7,574 nt of DNA from SIG603 sp964370775 (GTDB lineage: Bacteria; Bacillota; Clostridia; Oscillospirales; Acutalibacteraceae). How positions within the stretch are numbered: position 1 is the first letter of the stretch; every line of letters starts with the position of its first letter. Under the pieces are notes generated by a model. It had not been told where the DNA came from and ran no database searches. It saw nothing but the letters and a program-made list of their open reading frames with translations. Positions 1-5,655 of this stretch are shown here, piece after piece. The stretch spans positions 1 through 7,574 of the forward strand of contig CAYJKT010000054.1 in NCBI GenBank assembly GCA_964370775.1. Direction: 5' to 3'. The position numbers and the translations under genes are program-made.

Positions 1-25
1 CTCTAACCAGCTGAGCTATGCCCCC
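1..25 (-). tRNA. tRNA, 5' portion only (isotype not determinable)
   Basis: Read on the minus strand, the tRNA begins at 25 with acceptor arm GGGGGCA. It continues with TA, a D-stem GCTC, a D-loop AGCTGGTTA and the start of the returning D-stem strand (GAG). This is the canonical layout for the first 25 bases of a bacterial tRNA. The window ends before the anticodon, so the amino acid cannot be read. The GGGGGCA start and AGCTGGTTA loop fit alanine or isoleucine tRNAs, but that is only a guess. It lies downstream of rlmA on the same strand, with its own promoter. Confidence 0.9.
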
Positions 26-46
26 ATGTCTTTTGACGACTTACAT

Positions 47-75
47 ATAATACACTATTTACTTCTTTTTGTCAA
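47..75 (-). promoter_or_regulatory. Sigma-A-type promoter of the tRNA
   Basis: On the minus strand a perfect TTGACA -35 (70-75) is separated by exactly 17 bases from a TATTAT -10 (47-52). Transcription would begin near 40, about 15 bases before the mature tRNA 5' end at 25. The match to consensus suits a stable-RNA gene. It lies just past the rlmA stop codon, so the tRNA does not depend on rlmA transcription. I found no convincing terminator between the two. Confidence 0.85.
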
Positions 76-105
76 TACTTTTTTTAAAAATATTTTCCAT
101 GCATT

Positions 106-900
106 TTATTTTGATTTTAAAGTGTAAATCACAAAGTCAAAAGTAATCTCTAAATCTGATAAACTATCCAATTTAAGCTTGTCTTCTCTTGATGTTTTTA
201 GCGAGTACGGTGTCATTTGAAAAAGATTTTTTATATCCTCTGTCTCTTTAATAACTGTTTTGTACGTTATTTTTTCTTTAGACACTACCTCAAATCCGTC
301 AAAATCATGTTTATTTTCATCATTTTTGTACGCATTTGCATAAACTGCTTCTTTAAGTTCAAACAAATGATTATCCCCAGCAACCACTATAAAAATATTG
401 CCGTTAGGTTTTATAACTCTTTCAAATTCATCAAGTGCAAGTGGTGAAAAAATACATGTGATTATATCAACGCTTTTTTCTTTAACAGGCAAGTCGAAAA
501 CACTACCTACAAAATAAGTAGTTTTTTTGTCTCTTTTAGACGCATGTATAACTGCATTTTTGGATATATCTGTCGCATAAGAACTTGAACTTTTTAAAAA
601 TTCTGCCACTATTTTAGTGTAATAACCTTGCCCACAACCACAGTCAAGGTATGTCACAGCCTTTTTATCAGGCAACAATTCGCATATTTTATCTGCAAGA
701 GGTCTATAATAGTCTTTATCCAAAAAGCTCGACCTTGCCTTAACCATGTCTTTATTGTCGCCGATATTATCTCCGTTTTTATTAGACTTCAACAAATTTA
801 TGTGTGATGATTTTGATATATCAAAGCTATGATTATTTTTGCATGTATAAGTTCTATCTAGCTTCTCTAAGTTTTCTTTACAAATTGGACAAATTAGCAT
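106..900 (-). CDS. rlmA: 23S rRNA (guanine-N1-)-methyltransferase, RlmA family
   Basis: This predicted 264-residue SAM-dependent enzyme methylates N1 of a guanine in the helix 35 region of 23S rRNA. E. coli RlmA-I targets G745 and Gram-positive RlmA-II/TlrB targets G748. Visible features are an N-terminal zinc-finger set C4, C7, C20, H24; the family signature around F26-D27 and N35-L36-L37; and SAM motif I at 84-93 (Y-L-D-C-G-C-G-Q-G-Y). D111 follows at the end of the second strand, and M229-T-P-Y-S-L lies in the C-terminal part, as in E. coli RlmA. Length matches the family (about 270). The ATG at 900 follows AAAGGAAG with a six-base gap. It has its own promoter and probably acts on pre-ribosomal RNA in the cytoplasm. 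Whether it modifies G745 or G748 cannot be told from sequence alone; low-GC Gram-positive relatives favour G748. Confidence 0.9.
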   Translation of the reverse strand: MLICPICKENLEKLDRTYTCKNNHSFDISKSSHINLLKSNKNGDNIGDNKDMVKARSSFLDKDYYRPLADKICELLPDKKAVTYLDCGCGQGYYTKIVAEFLKSSSSYATDISKNAVIHASKRDKKTTYFVGSVFDLPVKEKSVDIITCIFSPLALDEFERVIKPNGNIFIVVAGDNHLFELKEAVYANAYKNDENKHDFDGFEVVSKEKITYKTVIKETEDIKNLFQMTPYSLKTSREDKLKLDSLSDLEITFDFVIYTLKSK

Positions 901-932
901 TGGTCTCTTCCTTTACAGTAATCAGTTTAATG

Positions 933-961
933 ATTATAGCATATTTTACTGTATGAGGCAA
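933..961 (-). promoter_or_regulatory. Extended -10 promoter of rlmA with a flanking inverted repeat
   Basis: On the minus strand TTGCCT (956-961) lies 17 bases from a perfect TATAAT (933-938), preceded by TGC, giving an extended -10. The -35 abuts the stop codon of the upstream rhodanese gene, so rlmA is transcribed independently. An 8-bp perfect inverted repeat, TACAGTAA (914-921) and TTACTGTA (946-953), brackets the -10 and the predicted start point. It could be an operator, but no regulator is visible nearby. Confidence 0.75.
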
Positions 962-962
962 A

Positions 963-1346
963 TTATTCTGTCACAACTTCGCCTGTCCAATCTGTCTCTA
1001 TACCACCAAAATCATATACGTTTGTATAACCTAAGTCTATCAAACCTCTAACTGCATTTGCACTGCGACTTCCTGTTCTGCAATACACTAAAATAACTTG
1101 CTCTTTGTCAGTTAGCACTTCCTCGGCTTTTGTCTCAATCTCGTAATCTGGTATTAAAATAGCATTTTCTATATAGCCTGTTTCAAATTCTTCAGGAGTT
1201 CTAACGTCCAAAATAATGGCGTCGTCTGTCATCATCTCAATTGCCTCAGCTTCCGTAAGTTTTTTGTACTGAACTTCTGAACTCTCACTACACGCTGTAA
1301 AAGCAATTATGCAAATTATTGTTAATATTATAGCTTTTATTTTCAT
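963..1346 (-). CDS. Rhodanese-like domain lipoprotein
   Basis: This 127-residue protein is a lipoprotein signal peptide fused to a single rhodanese domain. The N-terminus is M-K-I-K, a hydrophobic run (5-17) and lipobox F-T-A-C with lipidated Cys19, so the domain would sit outside the membrane. The rhodanese domain spans about 28-125. It has D47-V-R-T-P-E-E-F at the first conserved block and an active-site loop C89-R-T-G-S-R, with C89 the persulfide-forming cysteine. Rhodaneses move sulfane sulfur or act in thiol redox; the substrate is unknown. ATG 1346 is chosen because AGGGGA lies six bases upstream and a promoter lies at 1380-1408. An in-frame upstream ATG at 1478 would run through the promoter and a terminator and would hide the signal peptide. 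No terminator is evident before rlmA, so some read-through is possible. Confidence 0.88.
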   Translation of the reverse strand: MKIKAIILTIICIIAFTACSESSEVQYKKLTEAEAIEMMTDDAIILDVRTPEEFETGYIENAILIPDYEIETKAEEVLTDKEQVILVYCRTGSRSANAVRGLIDLGYTNVYDFGGIETDWTGEVVTE

Positions 1347-1379
1347 ATTATTTCCCCTATAGTTAATTATTTTATTGTT

Positions 1380-1408
1380 ATTATACATGTTTTCTAAAAT
1401 TATTACAA
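1380..1408 (-). promoter_or_regulatory. Promoter of the rhodanese lipoprotein gene
   Basis: On the minus strand TTGTAA (1403-1408), 17 bases, then a perfect TATAAT (1380-1385). The predicted start near 1373 gives a leader of roughly 27 bases ending in AGGGGA (1353-1358) before the ATG at 1346. It lies downstream of the terminator at 1446-1475, so the gene is separate from the small gene before it. This supports the shorter start of the lipoprotein. Confidence 0.7.
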
Positions 1409-1445
1409 TGTATAAACTATATATATTTCTTAAACAAACTAAAAA

Positions 1446-1475
1446 CTTGCTCTTTTTTGGCTTTAAAAGAGCAAG
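1446..1475 (-). terminator. Intrinsic terminator of the 56-residue small gene
   Basis: A perfect 11-bp stem pairs 1446-1456 with 1465-1475 around an 8-base loop. In the minus direction it is followed by TTTTT (1441-1445). It begins 11 bases beyond the small gene's stop codon. In the plus direction the downstream sequence is not a clean T-run, so I assign it to the minus strand. Confidence 0.88.
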
Positions 1476-1486
1476 CATTAATAGAT

Positions 1487-1657
1487 TTATTTTTGATTAG
1501 TTTCCGACCATCTCTTAACTTCGCTAACAGCTTCGTCACTCGGAATTGTTACATTGGTTATAGGGTCTGTTCTAATTTTCATACTTGTTGGAAAAGTATC
1601 ATACACAGGAGGAGGTTCGTCGTCTTTAACACAAAATTTGTTATTGTCTTTTTTCAT
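1487..1657 (-). CDS. Small conserved protein, tentatively DUF3787 / spore-surface-like
   Basis: This 56-residue, soluble-looking protein has no signal peptide or membrane segment. It starts M-K-K-D-N-N-K, has a single Cys9, an acidic-proline block D12-D-E-P-P-P, and a C-terminal stretch V36-T-I-P-S-D-E-A-V followed by E46-V-K-R-W and N54-Q-K. That C-terminal pattern (IPS-acid-acid-x-V, then a K-x-W helix and N-x-K end) resembles the DUF3787 family of about 55-75 residue clostridial proteins, one of which is called a spore surface protein. The match is from memory, so the family call is tentative. ATG 1657 has AAGGAG (1666-1671) eight bases upstream. The in-frame ATG at 1675 lies upstream of this Shine-Dalgarno and is not used here. 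The gene is a one-gene unit closed by the terminator at 1446-1475. No catalytic motif is visible. Confidence 0.8.
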   Translation of the reverse strand: MKKDNNKFCVKDDEPPPVYDTFPTSMKIRTDPITNVTIPSDEAVSEVKRWSETNQK

Positions 1658-1678
1658 AAAAAGCACTCCTTTCAATCC

Positions 1679-1707
1679 TAGTATTTACACATTTTTTAAA
1701 TAAATTC
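1679..1707 (-). promoter_or_regulatory. Possible forespore (sigma-G/F-like) promoter of the small gene
   Basis: On the minus strand AATACTA (1679-1685) matches six of seven positions of the sigma-G -10 consensus CATWHTA. GAATT (1703-1707), 17 bases upstream, matches four of five of GHATR. The start point would fall just before the Shine-Dalgarno, giving a very short leader. No good sigma-A promoter is evident this close to the gene. The matches are short and AT-rich, so chance agreement is quite possible; the idea gains weight only if the protein is spore-associated. Confidence 0.3.
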
Positions 1708-1726
1708 GCAAATTCTTATAAATTAC

Positions 1727-1755
1727 TTTACATATTCTCAATTTTGCAGTATTAT
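1727..1755 (+). promoter_or_regulatory. Promoter of the DUF4097-like gene
   Basis: TTTACA (1727-1732), 17 bases, TATTAT (1750-1755), which is near-consensus sigma-A. Transcription would start near 1762, just before the AAAGGTG Shine-Dalgarno at 1765-1771, so the 5' leader is only about 18 bases. Because the promoter overlaps the in-frame ATG at 1744, that ATG cannot be the start. Confidence 0.75.
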
Positions 1756-1779
1756 ATATATTTGAAAGGTGTGAAAAAA

Positions 1780-2895
1780 ATGCAATTTTCGACAAAATTT
1801 CTGCTACAACAATTAAATGCAAAATCTATTTTTAAAGTTATAATATATATACTAGTCGCTATCTTCCTTATTGCTAGTTTTAACTATGGTCTAAGCAATA
1901 ATTTTGGGTTAGCTGATATTAAGTTCGACGAACCTACTATATCTGAACTTAACGAGACTTATACTTATAAGTTAGAAGAAGAGCCAACTGATATTGAAAT
2001 CAACTGGACACACGGTAACATAACCATTATCACAACTAATTCTGATACTTATAGTATACAAGAAAAGAGCGGTTCTTCATTAACTGATGAACAAAAGTTA
2101 GAATTTACCGAAAGTGACGACAGCCTCACTATCAACTGGATAAAACCTGCTGATGTCCCTTTTACTGAACCAAAAGACTTAATTGTAACTATACCAAAAA
2201 AAGGTGGTTACTCTTCTTTAACTATAAACAGCACTAACTCTAACATTACTTTACCTACTTTTATTGCGGAAGAAATTTCTTGCGATGTTAAAATCGGAGA
2301 TATAAGTGCTGAGTCTTTAACTTGTGAGAGTTTGTCTGTATCTACTGATGATGGCGATATTACTTTAGAGAATGTGCTCACAAGTACTTCTAGCTTTGTT
2401 ACGAAAGATGGCAACCAACAAATCAAACAAATAGCTACTGACGAGTTGAATTCTCGTAGTTCTACAGGCGATATTTTCATTAATGGTGACATTGTAAACA
2501 CAAATACTTTTACTATGAGTGGTAACATAGATTTCACTTCTACAACACCAATGACAGAGCTTTCTATTAGCACTATTGACGGTGTAGCTAACGTACAAAC
2601 TTGCGAAAATGACGGCTTTGTGCTTGATAAATCAGATGCTATGGGCGAAGTTAATATCACAGGATTTACTATTACAGAAACCGAGGAAATGGCTTATCAC
2701 ATAGATAATTTATCTGAGAATGTTTTCTCGCTTTCTACAAGTATCGGTTCAGTTAGTTTAGACATTTGCAACGAAAATACTTCTGCTAAATCGTATGACA
2801 GATGGATTTCTCAAATAAGAGATGAAGAAAGACGAGAAGAAATAGAAAACCAACAATCTGCTGATGACGAAGAAAGCAGTGACGACAGCGAATAA
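1780..2895 (+). CDS. Membrane-anchored DUF4097-like beta-repeat protein
   Basis: The 371-residue protein has a short cytoplasmic N-terminus, one hydrophobic segment at about 18-34, and a large extracellular region. The region from about 65 to 345 is made of recurring short beta-strand units with G-(D/N)-I-x-(L/I/F) turns, for example G-D-I-T-L, G-D-I-F-I and G-N-I-D-F. This is the pattern of DUF4097 / 'putative adhesin' beta-helical proteins. The C-terminus is a charged helix (R-D-E-E-R-R-E-E-I-E) followed by a Ser/Asp/Glu tail (last 14 residues). There is no sorting motif or lipobox, so the N-terminal helix is the likely anchor. DUF4097 proteins often sit with PadR regulators and HAAS/DUF1700 proteins in envelope-stress loci; none is present here. 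ATG 1780 follows AAAGGTG by eight bases; GTG 1771 in frame is less likely. Function unknown. Confidence 0.8.
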   Translation: MQFSTKFLLQQLNAKSIFKVIIYILVAIFLIASFNYGLSNNFGLADIKFDEPTISELNETYTYKLEEEPTDIEINWTHGNITIITTNSDTYSIQEKSGSSLTDEQKLEFTESDDSLTINWIKPADVPFTEPKDLIVTIPKKGGYSSLTINSTNSNITLPTFIAEEISCDVKIGDISAESLTCESLSVSTDDGDITLENVLTSTSSFVTKDGNQQIKQIATDELNSRSSTGDIFINGDIVNTNTFTMSGNIDFTSTTPMTELSISTIDGVANVQTCENDGFVLDKSDAMGEVNITGFTITETEEMAYHIDNLSENVFSLSTSIGSVSLDICNENTSAKSYDRWISQIRDEERREEIENQQSADDEESSDDSE

Positions 2896-2911
2896 TATTT
2901 ATACATAAATT

Positions 2912-2947
2912 AATGCGAAAACTAAGTTTTACCTTAGCTTTCGCATT
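2912..2947. terminator. Bidirectional terminator between convergent genes
   Basis: A 15-bp stem pairs 2912-2926 with 2933-2947 around a six-base loop. In the plus direction it ends the DUF4097-like gene and is followed by a good T-rich tail, but one pair is an A-C mismatch. In the minus direction it ends the surface-protein gene that stops at 2960. There the same position becomes a G-U wobble and the stem is unbroken, but the tail (TTAATTTAT) is weaker. Its stem core recurs in the terminator at 4366-4391. Confidence 0.88.
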
Positions 2948-2959
2948 TTATTTTGTATT

Positions 2960-4129
2960 TTATTTGCTAAATTTACGTTTTGCGTAAACTTTCAAAACTA
3001 TAATACTTACTACAGAGAACTGTGCAATCAATAATAACATTATCGGTGCTGAGTTATCCCCAGTTTTTGGTGCTGTAGTGCTTGTTGGTTCTTGTGTAGG
3101 TGCAGGAGTAGGTGTTGTTGTGCTAACAGGTGATACTGTAAATGTAGCAGTTGCTATGCCATACTCACCTGATACAATTTGAAGAGTGTAAGTATCAGGA
3201 GCTAGAGTTTTTGTGTACTCTTCGCTAACTGTTACGATAGTACTACCTTCTGTTACTGTTAAATAACCCTCTGGAATTTTCATACCATTAAGTCTAGTTT
3301 CTTCATAAGATGAACGTGGAGCTGCAGAGCCAAAAGTAATTGCAGTTGGTGCACCAGCTTGTACTACAATACCAGTAGCGCCTGTTGACATTATTTGAGA
3401 CATTGCCCAAACAGCAGTTACTGTTGTGTCACTATTTACAGTAATCTCAGTACCAGCTTTAACATAGCTTCCATTTACCATCCATTTATCAAATGTGCTA
3501 CCAGCCTGTGCTGTAAATGAGCTAAATGGTAATGTATATTTACCACCTTCTTCAACCTTTACATCAGCCATAGTGCCTGTACCACCAGCAGCATCAAAGC
3601 TTACAGTAAATGTTCCGTCTGTCCAAACAGCTTTTAAAGTGATATTTTCTCTTACAAGATAATTATAACCAGGTGCATATTCCATGCCGTTAATATCCCA
3701 TGCTTTGAACTTCATGTCTGTCGGTGCAGTAAATCCATTGTCAGGAACTTTAAAGTACTCAAAATAAACTAAGTCAGTTACTGAACTCATAGTTCCTGTA
3801 CCACCGTTTGCATCGAATGTAGCAGTATACATAACTGGTTTTGGTGTTGGATCCGTAGGTGACGGGTCAGTAGGTGAGGTTGTACCGCCGGTGTTGCCTC
3901 CAGTATTACCACCTGTGTTACCACCTGTATCGCCTCCAGTGTTACCACCTGTGTCGCCACCAGTGTTACCATCAGTGCCTGTTGTAGCCCCGTCAGTGCC
4001 TGTAGTTGTAACTACTGCAGTTTCTCCACCAGTTTCTGCTGCTTGTGCAGGCATTGCCATAGCTGGTAGCGCACTCACTACCATAGCTATAGATAGCAAG
4101 CAAGAAAGTAGTTTTCTTCGCTTCTTCAT
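2960..4129 (-). CDS. Sortase-anchored surface protein with InlB-type repeats and X2-like domain (copy A)
   Basis: The 389-residue exported cell-wall protein has a signal peptide 1-30 (M-K-K-R-R-K start, likely cut after A-Q-A) and a Thr/Gly linker 40-95 containing seven (N/D)-T-G-G units. Two Flg_new/InlB B-repeat-like domains follow at 101-169 and 174-241; each opens with T-F/S-F-D-A-x-G-G-T-G-T-M and closes at A-V-W. An X2/Ig-like domain spans 247-333, with G295-S-T-I-V-T-V and E-Y-T-K-T-L. A Thr/Pro stalk covers 334-352. Sorting motif A353-P-K-T-G-D is followed by a hydrophobic segment 361-381 and tail A-K-R-K-F-S-K. Such proteins are cell-wall attached by sortase; the binding partner is unknown. 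ATG 4129 has AAAGGAGG six bases upstream; a TTG just before it is not needed. It is the downstream copy of a tandem pair and is transcribed from its own promoter. Confidence 0.9.
   Translation of the reverse strand: MKKRRKLLSCLLSIAMVVSALPAMAMPAQAAETGGETAVVTTTGTDGATTGTDGNTGGDTGGNTGGDTGGNTGGNTGGNTGGTTSPTDPSPTDPTPKPVMYTATFDANGGTGTMSSVTDLVYFEYFKVPDNGFTAPTDMKFKAWDINGMEYAPGYNYLVRENITLKAVWTDGTFTVSFDAAGGTGTMADVKVEEGGKYTLPFSSFTAQAGSTFDKWMVNGSYVKAGTEITVNSDTTVTAVWAMSQIMSTGATGIVVQAGAPTAITFGSAAPRSSYEETRLNGMKIPEGYLTVTEGSTIVTVSEEYTKTLAPDTYTLQIVSGEYGIATATFTVSPVSTTTPTPAPTQEPTSTTAPKTGDNSAPIMLLLIAQFSVVSIIVLKVYAKRKFSK
3884..3967 (-). repeat. Tandem 12-bp repeat encoding (N/D)TGG linker units
   Basis: Seven consecutive 12-bp units encode N-T-G-G or D-T-G-G (residues 55-82 of copy A). 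Third-position differences (GGT/GGC, ACT/ACC/ACA) show that the units are not all identical. Paralogue B lacks this stretch and has only a few G-T-D-A-T-T units at the matching place. In-frame repeats like this can change number by slippage and so alter the spacing between signal peptide and first folded domain. Confidence 0.9.
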
Positions 4130-4157
4130 CAAAGACCTCCTTTAATATTCAATTTTT

Positions 4158-4187
4158 ATTGATACTTATATGCAGTGCAGTATCAAT
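4158..4187 (-). promoter_or_regulatory. Leader hairpin of copy A
   Basis: A perfect 9-bp inverted repeat pairs 4158-4166 with 4179-4187 around a 12-base loop, between the promoter (4202-4230) and the Shine-Dalgarno (4136-4143). On the transcript it lies near the 5' end. Copy B has a hairpin in the same place with a different stem sequence. It has no U-tail and does not mask the Shine-Dalgarno, so mRNA stabilisation or a protein site is more likely than termination. Confidence 0.6.
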
Positions 4188-4201
4188 TCTTCATTGATTT
4201 T

Positions 4202-4230
4202 ATTTTACTACTTTCGATATTATTTTTCAA
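4202..4230 (-). promoter_or_regulatory. Promoter of copy A
   Basis: On the minus strand TTGAAA (4225-4230), 17 bases, TAAAAT (4202-4207), with GTAG directly before the -10. Copy B has the same hexamers, spacing and GTAG. The start near 4195 gives a leader of about 65 bases. Confidence 0.78.
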
Positions 4231-4249
4231 TATATTTGATTTATTTTAT

Positions 4250-4270
4250 TTATAATTAACAGTTTATTCA
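4250..4270 (-). promoter_or_regulatory. Conserved upstream box of copy A
   Basis: A 21-bp segment matches the one at 5656-5676 at 19 of 21 positions, including an unbroken 12-base core TGTTAATTATAA. In both genes it ends exactly 19 bp before the -35. The 19 bp between box and -35 are poorly conserved, so the box stands out as selected. It could be a regulator site or an AT-rich upstream element. Confidence 0.6.
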
Positions 4271-4326
4271 CTTTGTATAAACATCGTCTTAACTTAATTC
4301 TTATCAATATAAACAAAAAACTATAT

Positions 4327-4337
4327 TTTATTCATAA
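4327..4337 (-). repeat. Distal TTTATTCATAA motif upstream of copy A
   Basis: An 11-base motif is shared exactly with 5732-5742. Its TTTATTCA part also occurs at 4263-4270, inside the conserved box, 64 bp away. In copy B the corresponding distance is 63 bp. The rest of 4271-4346 shows no gene or other structure I can support. Confidence 0.45.
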
Positions 4338-4365
4338 TTCAGAACTAAAATATAACAAAAAAAAT

Positions 4366-4391
4366 GAAAACTAAGTTTCACCTTAGCTTTC
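4366..4391 (-). terminator. Intrinsic terminator of copy B
   Basis: On the minus strand a 10-bp stem (4382-4391 with 4366-4375, one G-U pair) and six-base loop is followed by A and a run of eight T (4357-4364). It begins about 20 bases after the copy B stop codon. The stem core (GAAAGCTAAG) and loop are related to those of the terminator after copy A, which suggests the terminator was duplicated with the gene. Confidence 0.88.
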
Positions 4392-4411
4392 ACATTTTAA
4401 ATTATTATGGA

Positions 4412-5530
4412 TTATTTTTGTAATTTACGTTTTGAGTAAACTTTCAAACCTATAATGCCTACAACAGCGAACTGTGCAACCAATAGAAGTAAAATTGGAG
4501 CAGAGCTGTCTCCTGTTTGAGGAGCTGTAGATGTAGAAGGTGTTGGAGTTGGTGTAGCCTCTGGAGCAGGAGTTGTTGTGCTAGTAGGTGCTACTGTAAA
4601 TGTAGCAGTAGCTATACCATACTCAGGTGTAGAAACAATTTGCAGAACATGGTCTCCATGAGCAAGGGTTTTTAAGTACTCTGGGTTAACTGTTACTATA
4701 GTACTACCAGATACAACTTTTAAGTAGTCTTCAGGAACAACCATGCCGTTTATTCTTGTCTCAAGATAAGATTCTATTGGTGCCTCTGAGCCGAATGTAG
4801 CAGACTCACCCTCTTTAACAACTACGCCACTAGCACCTGTTGACATTACAGCTTCTTTTGCCCACACAGCAGTTACTACTACATCACCAGTAACAGTGAT
4901 TGGAGTGCTAGGATTAACTTCTTGTTCGTATACATACCATGTGTCAAAAGTTTTTCCACTTGGTGCTGTGAAAGTGCTATAAGGAAGAACGTAGTTATCG
5001 CCGTCTTTAACTTCTACACTAGCCATAGTACCTGTACCACCATCAGCATTAAAGCTTACTGTGTACATAACTTCTTCTTGTGGTTCTTGTTCCCAAACAG
5101 CTTTTACTGTAAAGCTTCCAGTCACAGTGTATTGTGAGTTTGAAGCGTACTCCATACCATTAATACTCCATGCTTTGAACTTCATACCTGTCGGTGCTGT
5201 AAACCCATTTGCTGGTAGTACGAATTTGTCACCCATGCTTAAATCAGTAACTGAGTTCATAGTGCCTGTACCACCGTTTGCATCAAATGTAGCTGTGTAC
5301 ACTGTTGGTGCAGGTGTTGCTGTCGGCTTTGGATCTGTAGGTGATGTTGCGTCTGTTCCTGTTGTTGTAGCATCTGTTCCTGTTGTTGCATCGCTTCCTG
5401 TAGTCGCCACTACAGCAGATTGCTCCATTACAACGTTTGCAGCGTGCGAAGGCAATACAACTGTTGGAATTGCACTTACAACCAACGCAATAGACAATAG
5501 ACCTGCGAGTAGTTTTCTTCTCTTTTTCAT
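4412..5530 (-). CDS. Sortase-anchored surface protein with InlB-type repeats and X2-like domain (copy B)
   Basis: This 372-residue paralogue of the gene at 2960-4129 has the same domain order. Signal peptide 1-30 is cut near S-H-A. A Thr/Asp linker at 40-75 carries a few G-T-D-A-T-T units instead of the N-T-G-G array. InlB/Flg_new-like repeats lie at 78-146 and 156-223, with an acidic inter-repeat insert Q-E-P-Q-E-E at 148-153. An X2-like domain spans 229-313 (G275-S-T-I-V-T-V, E-Y-L-K-T-L). A Thr/Pro stalk leads to A336-P-Q-T-G-D, a membrane segment at about 344-363 and tail S-K-R-K-L-Q-K. Predicted location is the cell wall; the ligand is unknown. ATG 5530 has AAAGGAGG (5537-5544) six bases upstream. 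The sorting motif differs from copy A (Q for K). Own promoter and terminator; the two copies are not an operon. Confidence 0.9.
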   Translation of the reverse strand: MKKRRKLLAGLLSIALVVSAIPTVVLPSHAANVVMEQSAVVATTGSDATTGTDATTTGTDATSPTDPKPTATPAPTVYTATFDANGGTGTMNSVTDLSMGDKFVLPANGFTAPTGMKFKAWSINGMEYASNSQYTVTGSFTVKAVWEQEPQEEVMYTVSFNADGGTGTMASVEVKDGDNYVLPYSTFTAPSGKTFDTWYVYEQEVNPSTPITVTGDVVVTAVWAKEAVMSTGASGVVVKEGESATFGSEAPIESYLETRINGMVVPEDYLKVVSGSTIVTVNPEYLKTLAHGDHVLQIVSTPEYGIATATFTVAPTSTTTPAPEATPTPTPSTSTAPQTGDSSAPILLLLVAQFAVVGIIGLKVYSKRKLQK

Positions 5531-5557
5531 CAGAGACCTCCTTTAATTTTATCTTAA

Positions 5558-5595
5558 AAATTGGTAATTATACGTGCAAAAGTTTTTACCAATTT
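5558..5595 (-). promoter_or_regulatory. Leader hairpin of copy B
   Basis: A perfect 10-bp inverted repeat pairs 5558-5567 with 5586-5595 around an 18-base loop, in the same position as the hairpin of copy A. The stem bases differ from copy A (GGTAA versus GATACT core) but pair fully. Both loops contain TGCAC followed by an AT-rich ATA segment. Paired changes in both arms favour a selected RNA structure. Confidence 0.62.
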
Positions 5596-5607
5596 CTCAT
5601 AAAATAT

Positions 5608-5636
5608 ATTTTACTACGGCAAATAGTCTTTTTCAA
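5608..5636 (-). promoter_or_regulatory. Promoter of copy B
   Basis: On the minus strand TTGAAA (5631-5636), 17 bases ending in GTAG, then TAAAAT (5608-5613). It is identical in elements and spacing to the promoter of copy A. The start near 5601 gives a leader of about 70 bases. Confidence 0.78.
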
Positions 5637-5655
5637 GTTAAAACTAGGTATAAAA

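Noticed and set aside
1347..1478. Longer N-terminus for the rhodanese gene starting at ATG 1478
   Set aside because: It would read through a terminator hairpin and the gene's own promoter, has no Shine-Dalgarno, and would bury the lipoprotein signal peptide inside the protein.
2208..2660. Minus-strand open frames inside the DUF4097-like gene
   Set aside because: They lie wholly within a well-supported gene with promoter and terminator on the other strand and show no initiation signals or recognisable domains.
3884..3967. CRISPR-like array
   Set aside because: The units are 12 bp, contiguous without spacers, and in frame within a secreted protein, so they are a coding tandem repeat.
4130..4132. 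TTG as start of surface protein copy A
   Set aside because: The ATG directly after it has ideal six-base spacing from AAAGGAGG and aligns with the ATG start of copy B.
4136..4230. Known riboswitch (for example c-di-GMP type) in the paralogue leaders
   Set aside because: The leaders are about 65-70 bases with one simple hairpin; I could not find the conserved core bases of any riboswitch class I know.
3891..5546. Plus-strand open frames opposite the two surface-protein genes (such as 3891-4145 and 5061-5546)
   Set aside because: They are antisense shadows of repetitive Thr/Pro/Gly coding sequence, contain runs such as P-P-V-L-P-P-V, and lack ribosome binding sites.
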